From Amblyornis subalaris (taxonomy: Eukaryota; Chordata; Aves; Passeriformes; Ptilonorhynchidae): a DNA stretch of 64,000 nt. Below the pieces are notes generated by a model. The model had not been told where the DNA came from, did not search any database, and saw only the letters and a program-made list of their open reading frames with translations. The stretch spans positions 1,659,383 through 1,723,382 of the forward strand of contig JACAXG010000008.1 of assembly GCA_018881555.1 (NCBI GenBank), read 5' to 3'. A program made the position numbers and the translations under genes. This document shows positions 22,492 to 34,526 of the stretch, one piece after another. Positions within the stretch are counted from its first letter, which is position 1; each line of letters opens with the position of its first letter.

Positions 22492-22612
22492 TAATCATAG
22501 TGTGGTTTGGGTTGGAAGAGACCTTAAAGCTCATCTTGTCCCACCCCCTGCCATGGGNAGGGACACCTTCCATAGACCAGGTTGCTCCAAGCCCCGTCCA
22601 GCCTGGCCCTGA
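22492..22612 (-). mobile_element. CR1 LINE 3'-end fragment
   Basis: The plus strand reads AATCATAGTGTGGTTTGGGT, then TTAAAGCTCATCTTGTCCCA, a GGGACACCTTCCATAGACCA block, and TCCAGCCTGGCCCTGATG. This is reverse-complement CR1 3' sequence. Confidence 0.92.
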
Positions 22613-23944
22613 TGCCATATAACAGGAGCAAACTTGATATTTTTTATTGAGCAACTGCTGGGCATGTCTGAGAAAATCCTAATTTCAATCTTTCCCAGTG
22701 TCTTTTGTCAGGAATCACTGTGGCACACAAAGCAGCAAGCACTGCCTTTTCTCTGGGGGGTGCCTGTGCCCCATGGGTTTGGTCCCAGTGGGGACATCCC
22801 TGGGACAGCAGCTTCCCTGCCAAAGCAGGAGCAGCCCAGCCAGCTGCTGTGACACCAGCTCTGTGCAGACACAGTCCCAGTGACCGAGGGACACTGAGCT
22901 GCCAGCTGTGAGCCTGGGGACAGGGTTGTTTTTGCCATGTTCAGCAGCAGAAAGGGGATGATACGGGCGAAAACTGGACTCTGAGATACTTTGCTTAATT
23001 TTAGTGCTTTGCTAATGTGCTTTTTAGTANGAGTTTGATTTAAGTGCTTGAGAAGGATGCCTGGATCTTGTTCAGCCTAGGTAAGAACTAGCCCCATTCT
23101 GTCAGAGAGTCTGTATTTTAATAAGCCTTGTGCAAGGAGTCTGTGTTCCGCAGCAGAGCAGAGGTGACCTAAGAGACTTGTGGGTGATAATTCATATTCT
23201 GTAATAATGAGGTTTCTCTGACTCTCCTTCCTGCTTCCCATCTGTCTTAGGTTTTTCACTGAATCGAAATTAAAGATTTTATAGATCAGAATTCAAATTC
23301 TGCTTGGTGTCATGAAGGACAAACATTTGCTGTGGGATGAGACACTTGACCTGCTGTTGCTCTGAAGGTGTCCATGCNGCTCCTGCTGCCTTTGCAGGGA
23401 ACTCCAGGGAACTGAGGCCCTCTTGAACACAAACAAAAATACTGAATTTAATCCTAAATATTTAGGTAGGTTCTCATGGGTCTGTGGGCTCAATAGCCAA
23501 TTGCAGTCTCATCCTGGGGTACATGGGCAGCCTTCCTGCAAAAGGACATGTCTCATTCTGCAGCTCCAGTGGGATGAGACACGTGGAAATATCAAAACCA
23601 TTGAACTCTGCTGCTGGAGTTGTACAGGGGAAACACGAAGCACTGAGGGGGCTTGCAATGGGCTGTCACTGTGAGCAGCTTTTCCAGAACTTTCTTATAA
23701 AGGCTGAGCACTGCCAGAGCCTGGAGGGGGAGGAGGAGACAGAAACCCTAGGAAAAGTGGGATTTCCTGTGGTAGGAATTTGTAGACCTCGAAAGCAAGT
23801 TCAGGCTAGGAAACACTGCAGAGAGCCAGAGCTGGGCTGTTGTGGGACTTTAGGGGAGAACTCACTTCAACATCTGCATGACAAATGCTGTGGGTATTAT
23901 TTTACTAATATTTTGTCCCAAAACCAAGTAAATGTGGCACATTG

Positions 23945-24031
23945 TGACGTGGTTTAGTGAGTGTGGTGGGATTTGGTTGAACTTAGGACTTGATCTTGGA
24001 GGCCTTTCCCAACATTCATGATTCTATGATT
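23945..24031 (+). mobile_element. CR1 LINE 3'-terminal fragment
   Basis: The segment reads GGTTGAACTTAGGACTTGAT, then CTTGGAGGCCTTTCCCAACA, and ends ATTCTATGATTT. This is the forward 3' terminus of a CR1 subfamily, including the ATTCTATG-type end. Confidence 0.8.
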
Positions 24032-27000
24032 TACATTGTTTTGAAAGAATCCTATTTCTCTCAGATGGTTGATAATTTGGACCCGAGCTTTCTAGATGTG
24101 ACAAAAAGAAAAATTGAGTCTGCAAGGCAGCAAGAGTTTTGCACTGAAGGCTTTTTCCCTAAAACAGCTGATAGGAAACAAGGGACAAGTGTAGCTGAGA
24201 TGTGGCATTAGGGAACACACATAACTTTTAAACCTTCAAGAACACATTCTCTAATACAAATTAGTCCGAAGAAGTAATTTTAGTTGCAAGAGCCTAATTA
24301 AGGCGTGTGATATGAACAGAAATAGCCAACCCAGAGCAGTAAATGAGGCCATTCTGAAGCACATTTGGCACAGAGAGCTGACTGCAGAGAGAGCAGAGCG
24401 ACTGAGAGTGGGTGCAGAGCCCTGGCACGGGGCTGCCAGCTTGGACATGTCACTCCTTGCACTTCCCTTCCCTCTGGGCTGGAAGCAGTGCCTCAAATCC
24501 TGATAATGAACCGAGCCAAAGGCAGGGGTTGGTTTGATGAGGACTAGGTACAAACTATTTTTAAGTAACACTGTCAGCGAGGATGAGAGTAACCCAGCAG
24601 CTTTTGGGTGCACGGGTACAGCGTTGGGTGTTTCTTCAGGGTTTTGGTACTTCAAAGCTCCTATGAGTTCCATCCCGCCTCAGTTTTATCAGTTGATTTT
24701 ATTAAAAGATAATTCAGAGACCATAACAGATGTGAGATTTGTGGGAAAACGTTATAACATCAGCACTACAGAATGCGTAATTTGTTGGAACTATTTTCCT
24801 CTGCTTGCCCTCGATGCCCTGTGGGATTGGAGCTGGATGAATTTCATCCAGAATTTGGGACTGAAGGTTTGTTTTTCCTTGTGATCCATTGCTGTTCTGT
24901 CAGTGTTGGAGGTGAAAAGTCTCTTCTTTCATGGATAAACCAACTTTTCGTCTTTGTAGTTGAAGGCTGCAGCAGGTTTGATGCTCAGGAGCTGCGTGGA
25001 GCTTTGTGAGCTGCTGTGGAGGAGGGTGACCCTGCCGGGCTGGGCTGGCAGCACGTCCAGCCCAGGACGTTCTGATTCCATTTGAGCTGCCTGTTTACTT
25101 CAATGTTTTTATGACAAACACAGAAGCAGATGTTGTAAGCATTTCAAACAACAGATTGTTGAGCTCTTTGTGGGCAACAGTGTCTATGAGAGTGGGAGTT
25201 GGCTCAAATTCATTATTGAGAGCATCATTTTTTATGCTGGGATGATGAGTAGGTTCTGTTGTTGTGCTTCAGAAGCTAAAATGCATAATCCAAGAGTCTC
25301 TTAGTGTTCTTTGGGGGTTAGGGGGTCCCTTTCTGTGTTGAACTATTTTAGTAAGGCTAGTCCAAAGCTAAGCTTCACTCTGAGCTTTGGACCATGTTTC
25401 CTCCTCTCCTCCCTGGGGAAGCAAAGCTTAATACACGACTTTTCCAGGCTTTGTTTCCTAGTCCTTAGTTTTTCTGTCTTACATGGAAACTCATGTTCTG
25501 GAATATACAACAAAAATTAATTTCATTTATGATAATACATGCCCAGCACTCCAAATCCCAAGGGAGGGATTATTAAGCTTGCATTTCTTGGTTGTTAATG
25601 ATTCTCCAAAGGTGATGAGATTAGTTATCTTAGGAGCATGAGGTAACTGTTGTTTTTATTAGTTCCTGGCAGATGGTAGCTGGGTAATGAATGTGGAGGG
25701 AGTGACAATTCACAATCCCAGGAGTTCCAGAGAGAATTTCTGGTCCCCAGAGAGTGGAAATGGGCCTGTTCAGCATCTGTGAGAGAAGTTTCTGCTATCC
25801 ATAGGAAATTCTTTTAGCCAGGAAACCACTGAGTGATGAAAATTATGGCTTTATTCTGCATTTCTCTGACTTCTCTGGGCTTCAGAGAAATTACATATTC
25901 TTTCTTGAGGAGGGAAAATTGTATTTATCAANTCTAAAGTTCAGTGTGAGTTTCCTTTAGATCTATACCACAGGAGCTGNTCTGGACAGTGTCTGAGTGA
26001 CCAGCAATAGTGAGGTTTTCTCCCAGTACTGGGTTGCAAAAACTTCCACATATGAGGAAAATATTTGTACTCCTTCTGTGTAAATAGGAAAAAATAATTT
26101 ACCTTTTCCCTTCCTCAGCCTGTATTAATGTGTTTCCTACATGGAGGCACAAAGAGGGGAGCTACAAAAAACTGCTCCATGATTTTCAATGTGCTACTCC
26201 AATGGAACTTTCCTCCTCACCCATGGAATCCCTCTGCCCTCTCCCTCCATTTCAGTTGAACTCTGGGTTTCTCCCTGGGCTAGGGACACTATCCATACTT
26301 CACAGGAATTACAGGTAGACAGATTTTTTCCAATCACTTGCTGTAATTAAGGAGGAACACTCCATTTTCTTGGAGAATGGGAAGCTCAAATCTGTTTTTA
26401 AAACGTATTTTCCTGTGTCTCTTGGCGTTGTTTTTGGGGCAGCATTATGGTTTGNGAGAGTTTATGGTCACTGAATGCCAGTTCCACTTCTTCCAGGGAT
26501 TTTCTCTGTGTTGCTGGACAGGTCGCTGTAGACAGTGTCTCTATCTATAAAAAGATGATGCAGATTTGCATTTATAAAGTGCAGTAAGGTCCTTTTAGAA
26601 GAGCAATGTGTGTTGCAAANCAGCATTATGATGATTAAAAAAGAAAGATGATAATCTTGAAAATGCCCATCGAGGAATAAAATCGAAAATAAACCCTTTG
26701 TGTGTGGATTCAGAGAAGAGGATTTTTTGCTTAGTCTAGTGACTCCATTAGTTTAAAGNCCATTTCCACGTACCCAGCAAAGATTATGCCCCCAGAGCAG
26801 ATGTAGAGTTTGGAGTCCTGCTGAGGTGAATCATCTCTTCAGAGCTTGGGTTTGCTGGTAACAAAAAGAAGGAAACAGCTGGAGAAAGCTGTGAGAGGCT
26901 TTTGGGGGGAGGCTTCCTATAGATTATTCTCTTAATTGCTCCAGCCGAGCACACAAGAAGAAAGGCAGAGCCAGGGGAGGGGGATTTATGGAAAACAGGT

Positions 27001-27689
27001 CCTTTCTGGGAGCTGATGGCTGGCCTTCTGACTGCTGTGCTGTTAGGGGGAACTTGGCTTCTAAATTGTATCACTTAACAAATAAAAATATTATTTCCTA
27101 AGAGCAGTCTCCCCTTGCCACCTTTCACTTTCTCGAGGTATATGGTGTTCTAATTGCTACTAGATAAGGAAAAAATTAATCCAAGCTCTGGGTATAAGAG
27201 ACTGGTTACAGATTTATCATTTTCCATCTCTTTCAGTGGGACTTGGCAGCAGTTTTTTGTCAAATAGGCCAGAGTGCCCTAACTTGGACTGGTTTGTGCT
27301 TGGTGTCCTTAACCCCCAAAGGAAGGAGGATTCATCAGATGTGGCTCGTTACCACTGAACACTCAGGAAAGAATGACAGGCAGGGACTCCCTGGCTGTAG
27401 CTGTGGAGGGTACTTGTTGCAAATAACAGAACACAACAAGAATTCTCCAGCATGAAACCCCTGTGATTTATTCCTGTTGCATTCATGTCTCACACAAAGC
27501 TTTCTCCTCCAGGCTCAGCTCCATGTTGTGGTTGCTGCTTCCTCTGTTTTAAAGTCTAGATAATTAAGTAGCTGCATTCCAGCCAGGGTTACTGTGGGAA
27601 GTACACCCTTGTTAGACACAGCAAACAGCTCCCAGTGAAGTCAAGAGGTGTGGGCACCTGAGTGTTGTGCCAGCAATTCTCACACCAGT

Positions 27690-27745
27690 CAGGGAATGGT
27701 TGGGGTTGGAAGGGACCGTGGAGCTGCCCAGCTGTTCCTGACCTG
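27690..27745 (-). mobile_element. Possible short CR1 fragment
   Basis: GGGAATGGTTGGGGTTGGAA followed by GGGACC resembles the reverse complement of a CR1 3' end. Similarity stops after about 35-50 bases, so this is a weak call. Confidence 0.5.
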
Positions 27746-29529
27746 CTGAGGTTGTTCCAGCTTTTCTCCTGGCTGCTCCCACCGCTCCTTGGTGCTGTGT
27801 GTACCTGGCAGCTGTGCCAGGAGGTGCTGCCAGCTGCCTGCTGGAAATCGGAAAAGAGAGACAAAACAAAGTACTTGCACAGAATCATTGTTTTGATGAT
27901 CTTTTCATTTAACTGTAGAAAAGGGTCCAATTTGGAATAAACACCAGTGACTGTTGGCTTTGTTCTTTGCTCCAGATGAAGCAGGTCCATGTGTTCTCTA
28001 GCACTGGTTCAGTCTGTTTCCACTAATAAACGCAGCCTCCTCAAGAGGCACTTCAGTGAAGATCTAATACAGAATTCTCAAATTGTTATTGCCCTCAGAT
28101 GCAAGGAAAGTTTAGGGCTATACCAAGAAAAGCAGTTATAAATCTGAGCACATTTGGTTTTTTCCTTTCTGTCTGCTTTTAAATCACGAACTCATGTAAA
28201 TGCCTTTATGCTGTTCTAGTGTAAGAGGCTGTCTAAACCATTGCAAAGAATGAGTGGCATTTTGGGAACCACTCTTCTTTTTTCCACTTNCTGAAGTTGT
28301 AATGCTGGAAAGGGCATACTAAACATGGCTCTTGCCAAGTCAGAAGCATGATATCCCAAGGAAGACTTGGAAGTGTTTTAGCTGGGACTGTGGATCAAAA
28401 GAGCAGGTCCAAGATGGCAGAAGGGAATTGCAGGTTGATCTGTGTATTGAATTAATTTTTCTGAGAAACTGGTAGGNAAAAAATCAATGTATCCATCTAC
28501 TAAGGTAGTGAAATGGAGAGAAAACATAAATCTCCAAGACAATTTGGTGGATGATAGCACACTTCATCAGGGATAGGTGCAGTGTTCTGGGAAGCTCCTA
28601 ATGGTTTTAGAGGGATGGGTTGTTCACTGATGTACCGTTTGCCTCGAAGCTCCTTCGGATATCATCATTAGTTCCTAATAATTCCATTTTGGATGATTAA
28701 AACATGTAGCTGGTAGTGTTGATAGCAGCTTTAATTGCCTGCACTGAAGAGAGAAACTCCTAGAAAAGTGTGTGAGGAGTGGGGGGTTGGAGCTCGGGGA
28801 GCTCCTTCCCTGCAGCCAGCACCCCACAGCTGAGATCCTTCGCTGTGGGGCAGTGGTGGTGATTCTGAGGGCAAGTCAGGATCCTCTGGCTGTGGATTGG
28901 GAAGGTGCTTGAATGGGTCCATCTGCCAGCAGCGCCTCCCTGCCTGGATTTAGTCCTTTGGGGAGGGGTACAGCCTCCTGTGCTGGTTTGTCTTGTGGGA
29001 ATGGTTGGGATTCTGGGAAAATCTCTTTTGGGGAACAGGACATCAGTGATAGTTTTTTGTACATAACTGTTGTGGGTACAAATCCCTCTTCTCCTCCACT
29101 CGTCATGGTGCCTTTGCTGTGTATCTTTGGGACTGCTTTGTACAAATAGTTTATTCAGTGCTAAGAGTCCTGTATACACATCATTAATTTCTTCTAGTAT
29201 GGGATTTGTGCTCAATTCTTTATTTTCCTATAATAGCCAATAAATATTCTAAGCACCATGCTAAGGAGTACTCTACAGAGTGAATTCTCAACCTTTTCTA
29301 CTGAAGTTGTTCTACTTATTAGGGAAAACTCGGTCTTTGAGAGAAAAGTGATGGAAAAGAGTGATTATAGCCAGTGGGGTAGAGGACTCCTGGGATGGAC
29401 AAAGTGAGACAGAGAGAGCCTGGATTCTAATTCTGTGTCTCCTGAATATTTATTTATGCAAAAAAAGAACAGGTTCAGTAGGAGAAACAGAACAAGGTCT
29501 TCCTCTCAAGTATTCTGGAGTTCATCTTT

Positions 29530-29700
29530 GATGCTGAGCGATCGCAGGTGAGAACGAACCAGCAAACCAGAGCGAGCGCTGGGGCGTGTCGGTGCTGCCC
29601 CGGCTCCCGGGGACAGCCCTGCGGGAGCTGCGGGAATGGCCCCAAACCGCGGGCTCAGCCTGCGGGGCTTTGAGCTCCTGCTGCTGGTAGGGCTGGGCTG
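29530..29700. promoter_or_regulatory. Isolated CpG-rich patch (orphan CpG-island candidate)
   Basis: CpG dinucleotides are dense here (for example GAGCGATCGCAGG, AGAGCGAGCGCTGGGGCGTG, AAACCGCGGGC) in an otherwise CpG-poor desert. It lies directly next to the 32-bp minisatellite. It could be a promoter for an unannotated non-coding transcript, a fragment of a young GC-rich element, or a recombination-linked GC patch. Sequence alone does not decide. Confidence 0.4.
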
Positions 29701-29751
29701 GGGACAGATGGGGGCAAGGGAGCCGAGAGCTGCTGTGCTTGGACCTGCTGA

Positions 29752-29900
29752 GATGGGTCCCCAAGAGCAGTGGCTCAGGTGGGTCCCCGGGAGCAGCAGC
29801 CCTGGCTCAGGTGGGTCCCCAGGAGCAGCAGCCCTGGCTCAGGTGGGTCCCCGGGAGCAGCAGCCCTGGCTCAGGTGGGTCCCCGGGAGCAGTGTCCCAG
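29752..29900. repeat. 32-bp minisatellite, three full and two partial units
   Basis: Full units lie at 29779-29810, 29811-29842 and 29843-29874. Each reads GTGGGTCCCCGGGAGCAGCA followed by GCCCTGGCTCAG; the middle one has A for G at its 11th base. A 27-base degenerate unit precedes them at 29752-29778 and a partial unit follows to 29900. The near identity of the units suggests recent expansion or homogenisation. Confidence 0.95.
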
Positions 29901-30007
29901 GAGCTGCATGTGAAGGGTTCTCCTCTCAAGGCTGTGCCAAGGAAGCCAAGGAGAGGGAACTGGCCCGGGCAGTGTCTTCAATGAGGCTTTTACTTGGGGA
30001 CCTAGAT

Positions 30008-30165
30008 CAGAGAATCACAGAATCATTCAGAAAAGACCTACAAGATCAAATCCAATCTTTGATCAAATACCACTGTGCCCAACCAACCATATTGAAAAGT
30101 TCCTCATGTACTTGATTATTGAAAACTTCCAGGAATGGTGACTNCGACACTTTCCAAGCCAGGTC
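30008..30165 (-). mobile_element. CR1 LINE 3'-end fragment (diverged subfamily)
   Basis: The plus strand reads AGAGAATCACAGAATCATTC, then an AAAAGACCTACAAGATCAAA block and, near the end, TTCCAGGAATGGTGACT. This is the reverse complement of a CR1 subfamily different from the GGTTTGGGTTGGAAGGG type, and it is more diverged. Confidence 0.8.
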
Positions 30166-31792
30166 TTCTGGCTTTCGCAGGAATGTGGTTAAAAGTTGCC
30201 TCTGGACAAAATGTTTTTTTGACAGAACAATTATTTTTCGAGAATTCCAGCGGAACACAAATTGCCTTTTTTTCACCTGCAGTCATTAATTTGTTTTAGG
30301 TTTTAAAACATTTGGCAAACCAAAGTAACCTTGCTCTCCACCTGCCCTGGGCGCAGGTTGCGTTCTGAAAGGAACAAGATGCCCCCGAGTGTTTCCCTTG
30401 CCGCCCTGTGTCCCTTGGGAAGCTGTCCGTGTGCGGGAAGCCCAGCGGGCAGAGCTGCGGGAGCCGTAAATCCGCTGCCTGTGGAGGTGCGGGGGTTGTG
30501 TGCAGGGGCACAGGGCATGGCTGAGTATTCCTGTGCTGAGACAGAAATACGGCAGCCTGAGGGAAAGCAACAACAGCGTTTTAAATCCCAGACTTTATTT
30601 AGAAGAGCCTGCAAGTATTCTCAGTTCGTCTGAAACCCTAAATCTGTCCCTCATTTAGCCCCAGCCCCCAACGGAGGAATGGAGATTAGTTTATATAAGC
30701 TTTTGTCACTGAAACGTTAGATTTATGCAGCATAGTTAAGTGAGATTTACGGGACACCGTTAACTCCGAGAGAATGACCCAGAGGATATAAAGAAACTTC
30801 AGCTGAGGAAATATTTTATTTTAGTGTCTGGAGGAGTTTTACACCTGACAGACACTTGCACCCTCGTGCTGCCGAGAGTTACAGCAGCGTATTTCTGGCT
30901 GTGGAGTTAATGAGGTTGCTCGAGTGCATTTGCAGTTCCGTGCCTGTAATTGGCTGGAAGTTGGCTGCAAGCACCCAGGTTAACACTTCCCCGCTGGGGC
31001 TGCGGGACCGGCAGGGCTTGTTCCCTGGGCTGGGCACACCAGCGTGCCTGGTGTCCTGCTCCCAGGGGAGGTGGCACCTTCACAGGCGGAATTTCAGAAC
31101 ACCACGTTGGTTTTAAAAGTCGTTTTTATCATCAGAAGATCCAAATAGTTCCAAACGATCTGTGGTTCTTGTATTGATGTGTGCAATCAAGGGAACTTGC
31201 TGTGATTTAACAATTGAATCCTTGCAAGCTGCAGGGGAGGAAAAGAGCCTTNCCTGGTTTTCTGTCTGGATGTGTCACTAAACCAGGAGCTTGCTTTGCA
31301 GGGCTGGATCCCATCATCTTTCCTCCTTCTCCCAACACCTGAAGCTGTGGGGGTTGATGAAAACTGTGATTATTAAAAAAAAAGTCAGCAAAGGGCGTTT
31401 CTTCTTTCTTTCTCGTTGGCCAGAGAGATGCTGGATGTTCCCTTGTGCCAGCCAGGTCTGGAATCTGTGCCCAGGGGCTGTGTGAGTGGAATACCCTGAT
31501 CTCCGTGGGATTTCAGGGCTGAACTCTTGTGTGCATGATAACTNTGAATTAAATTATTGCATATCATGCAATTCCCGTTGTATACTTCTATTTATTCTCT
31601 AAATTAAAAAGGAAGTTCCTTAGATGTTCTTTAGGCTAAAAATTACGTAGGATTGGTACAGCAGAACATACTGTGGAGGAATTGTGAGATTATATATATT
31701 CATTCAAGACAGTTCTAAGTCAAATAGGGTAAATTATTAAATTGCATCAAAAGGAGCTGTGAAATTTTATGAATAAAAAAAATCTGTGTAGA

Positions 31793-31835
31793 ATGATTAT
31801 AATCATGAGACAATGACAGAAGCTATTGTCATGAT
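31793..31835. repeat. Palindrome overlapping a bulged inverted repeat
   Basis: ATGATTATAATCAT (31793-31806) is a perfect 14-base palindrome. It overlaps an inverted repeat in which ATCATGA (31802-31808) and CAAT (31811-31814) pair with ATTGTCATGAT (31825-31835). That gives an 11-bp stem with a 2-base bulge and a 10-base loop. Confidence 0.8.
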
Positions 31836-34283
31836 ATGCTGATAGTGTCCATGAAAGGCTAAGAGAGATTAGAAAAGTTGCCAAAGCAGAAATTAGACTG
31901 CAATTATGGGTATATTGGCTGGGTTTGGGGCTGAAGATAAGATTTTAAATCTTACAAATCTCTGGTATTTGCAGTAAAATAAACCTCATCTGAAAAGGCA
32001 AAGCAAATCTTGATTAATCCTGCATAGCGAACGGGACATGATGCAATGTACTGCTCTGAGCTTTGTCATCATTTTATTCAAATTTGACCTCCTGGGAGAA
32101 GCAATAAATCCAGCACAGCAGAGCATTTAACTTCAAAACANACCTAAGAGGCTGTTTAGACATAATTTTAAAGAACAACTGAGACNGCAACGCTTTCAAG
32201 CACAATGACTTGGAAAGGACATGAGCAGCATTATTAGAAAATGAAGGGAAAGGGAAGAGAAGGAAAACTTAGCACACATTCTGATTAATTTAAATGTAAA
32301 ACCACAGGAAAAGCTGGAAAGATTCTGAGGAATTGACAATCTTAATAAAAAAAAGCAAAGCAAACACTCTGAAAATGAGGCTTTACCAGCCTGGCACTCC
32401 TGCTTTTGAGTTAATGGATGGTAAAGTACCAAACAATCATACAAGTCACATTCCGGGGAAGGAGAGTGATAGGAGAAGAGTAAATGCAGGATTTGCCTTG
32501 ACACAGTGTAGGGAGGCTTGGGGGAGGCTCCCTCTCAGCTCCTTTTCCTGTGGGAATAGTCTCAGGAACTGTCACAAATTGATGTGTCAGGAGACGATGG
32601 TCAAAACAGTCAATAAAGGAAGCAAATGACAGGAACAGATGGCAACATCCTTGGTGGAAAAGGAACTTAAATGTGGGCTATTAACTGTGGAGTAACCTGT
32701 CACTTAAATCAGCCTCAGTGCTATGGAGACAAAAAGGACATTCTTTATGGGAAGGAGTAGGAAAGGGGATGTGAGAACCACAGGTGTGGCTTCTGTACCA
32801 GCTCCCTGAGAGAGAATAAAGATTATTAGACACATATATAAGCATGATATAGCAGGCAAATAAAACTTTCTAAGGGATTCTTCCTTACAAATCAGTCAGA
32901 TTTGCCTGAAGGAGTTAATGGATGTGTGGGTAAGAGTGGTCTAGTCAATATGTGTACATTAATTTTCAGAGCACTTTCAGCAAGGTCCCTTAANAAAAAG
33001 CCATTTTATTTGTAGTGTAAAGTGGATTAGTAACTTGCTGGTAGGTGGGAAACAGAAGGTAAGAATAAAAGTCTGTATTTGAATTGGGGGAGGTTTCCAT
33101 GACTCAAACAGATCAATTTTTGGATTTGTGCTGGTCACTGTATCTTTAGTTTGATCAGCCTCTTCCCTTACCTGCTCTGTCAGTTCACAGCTGTTTATTT
33201 TAAGACCTGGTGATGATGCTTGGAAAATGTCTTTGGGTGAGATGATGTTAATTTTGAAGTGTATTTTCTGTCAGAACGAGTTGCCAACTTAAAACTATTT
33301 TTAAATTATTTTTGTGATTTTTGGGCAGAGGGTAAACTGCTTCCCACCATTTCAGGGAACGAGCAGCTCTGAATTCCTGCTGTGGCTGCTCTTGTCCTGC
33401 ACAGTGTGTGTTTATTTGTGCTGTAGACAGACATGGTCACGCCTGCTGCAGTGTCACTGACCTCTGGACACATCTCCAGAAAGGTTTTCTTAATTGAGCA
33501 CAAAGTATCTGAAGCAGCCAAACCAGTCCAAGTATTTTCAGCTGTGCTGGAAGAACCACAGAATGAGAGATTTGCTCCTATTAAAGGAAATGGTGCACTT
33601 TGCAGGAGCAAAACGTGTCCCAGCTGCTCCTGTGCCTTCCAGCTTTCTCCTTCACCTCCAAGTGGCACACGTCCCCATCCCAGGGCCACACCTCGCACTC
33701 TCGGGGAATTCATGCTGTGTCTGTGTCCGTGTCCTGTCNCAGCCCGTGGGCAGGGAGGGGGCAGTGCCACGCTGACCGTGCTGGGTGTCAGAGCTGGGGC
33801 AGGGCTGTCCCTGCCGCCACAGAGAGTCCAAGCTGGCTGCAGCTGAGATCTGAGCAGTGGACTGGTTTTCCCAACATTTTACACAGAAAGAGGCGTTTCT
33901 GAGTAACTGCTGCTCATCCAGCACTGGTGGGTGTAAGAGCAGCAGAGCTGGGCAGTAAAACATGGAATACACAGCTCGTTACCTGGGTCACTGCACTGAT
34001 ACCTGGGCTGTGTCACCNTTCCAAAAGCAGCAGTGTTGCTGTCTGCTGTCACCTCCTGGCCCTGGAAATGGGAATGTTGTGACAAACTGTGTGTTAAGGC
34101 GCGAAAAGTTATTTTTAGCTTTCCACCTGGAATAAAATATCTCCTTTGAGTGNGGCAGGTTAAATATTTTCTGACACAGTAATGAACAGCCTCGTTGACA
34201 GAAGGATTGTGTTGCTATTAATAGACCTGTACCTCTGTCTCAGGGAGTTTGAGCCACCTTTGTTTGGAGCTGTGGGAATTCNT

Positions 34284-34526
34284 AACTGAAAGGCAGAAGG
34301 TTCAGGTGGGAGATTGGGAAGGAATTGTTCCCTGTGAGGGTGGGGAGGCCCTGGCACAGGGTGCCCAGAGAAGCTGGGGCTGCCCCATCCCTNGAAGTGT
34401 CCAAGGCAAGGTTGGATGGGGCTTGGAGCAACCTGGGATAGTGGAAGGTGTCCCTGCCCACGGGAGGGGGTGGCACTGGATGGGCTTTAAGGTCCTTTCC
34501 AACCCAAGNCACTCTGGGCTTCTGTA
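34284..34526 (+). mobile_element. CR1 LINE 3'-end fragment, about 240 bp
   Basis: This is forward CR1 sequence: GATTGGGAAGGAATTGTTCC, GGCCCTGGCACAGGGTGCCC, GGCACTGGATGGGCTTTAAG, and GGTCCTTTCCAACCCAAG, ending CTTCTGT. It is closely similar to the copy at 51275-51513, and both carry AGGGTGCCC where the other copies have AGGCTGCCC-like sequence. Confidence 0.95.

Noticed and set aside
23484..23957. 157-codon plus-strand frame
   Set aside because: It shows no recognisable motif and no homology I can name, and it abuts a CR1 terminus. Treated as chance.
29636..30115. 159-codon frame with a signal-peptide-like start
   Set aside because: Not called as a gene because its middle is a minisatellite and its C-terminal part is CR1-derived. 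Kept only as part of the CpG-patch finding.
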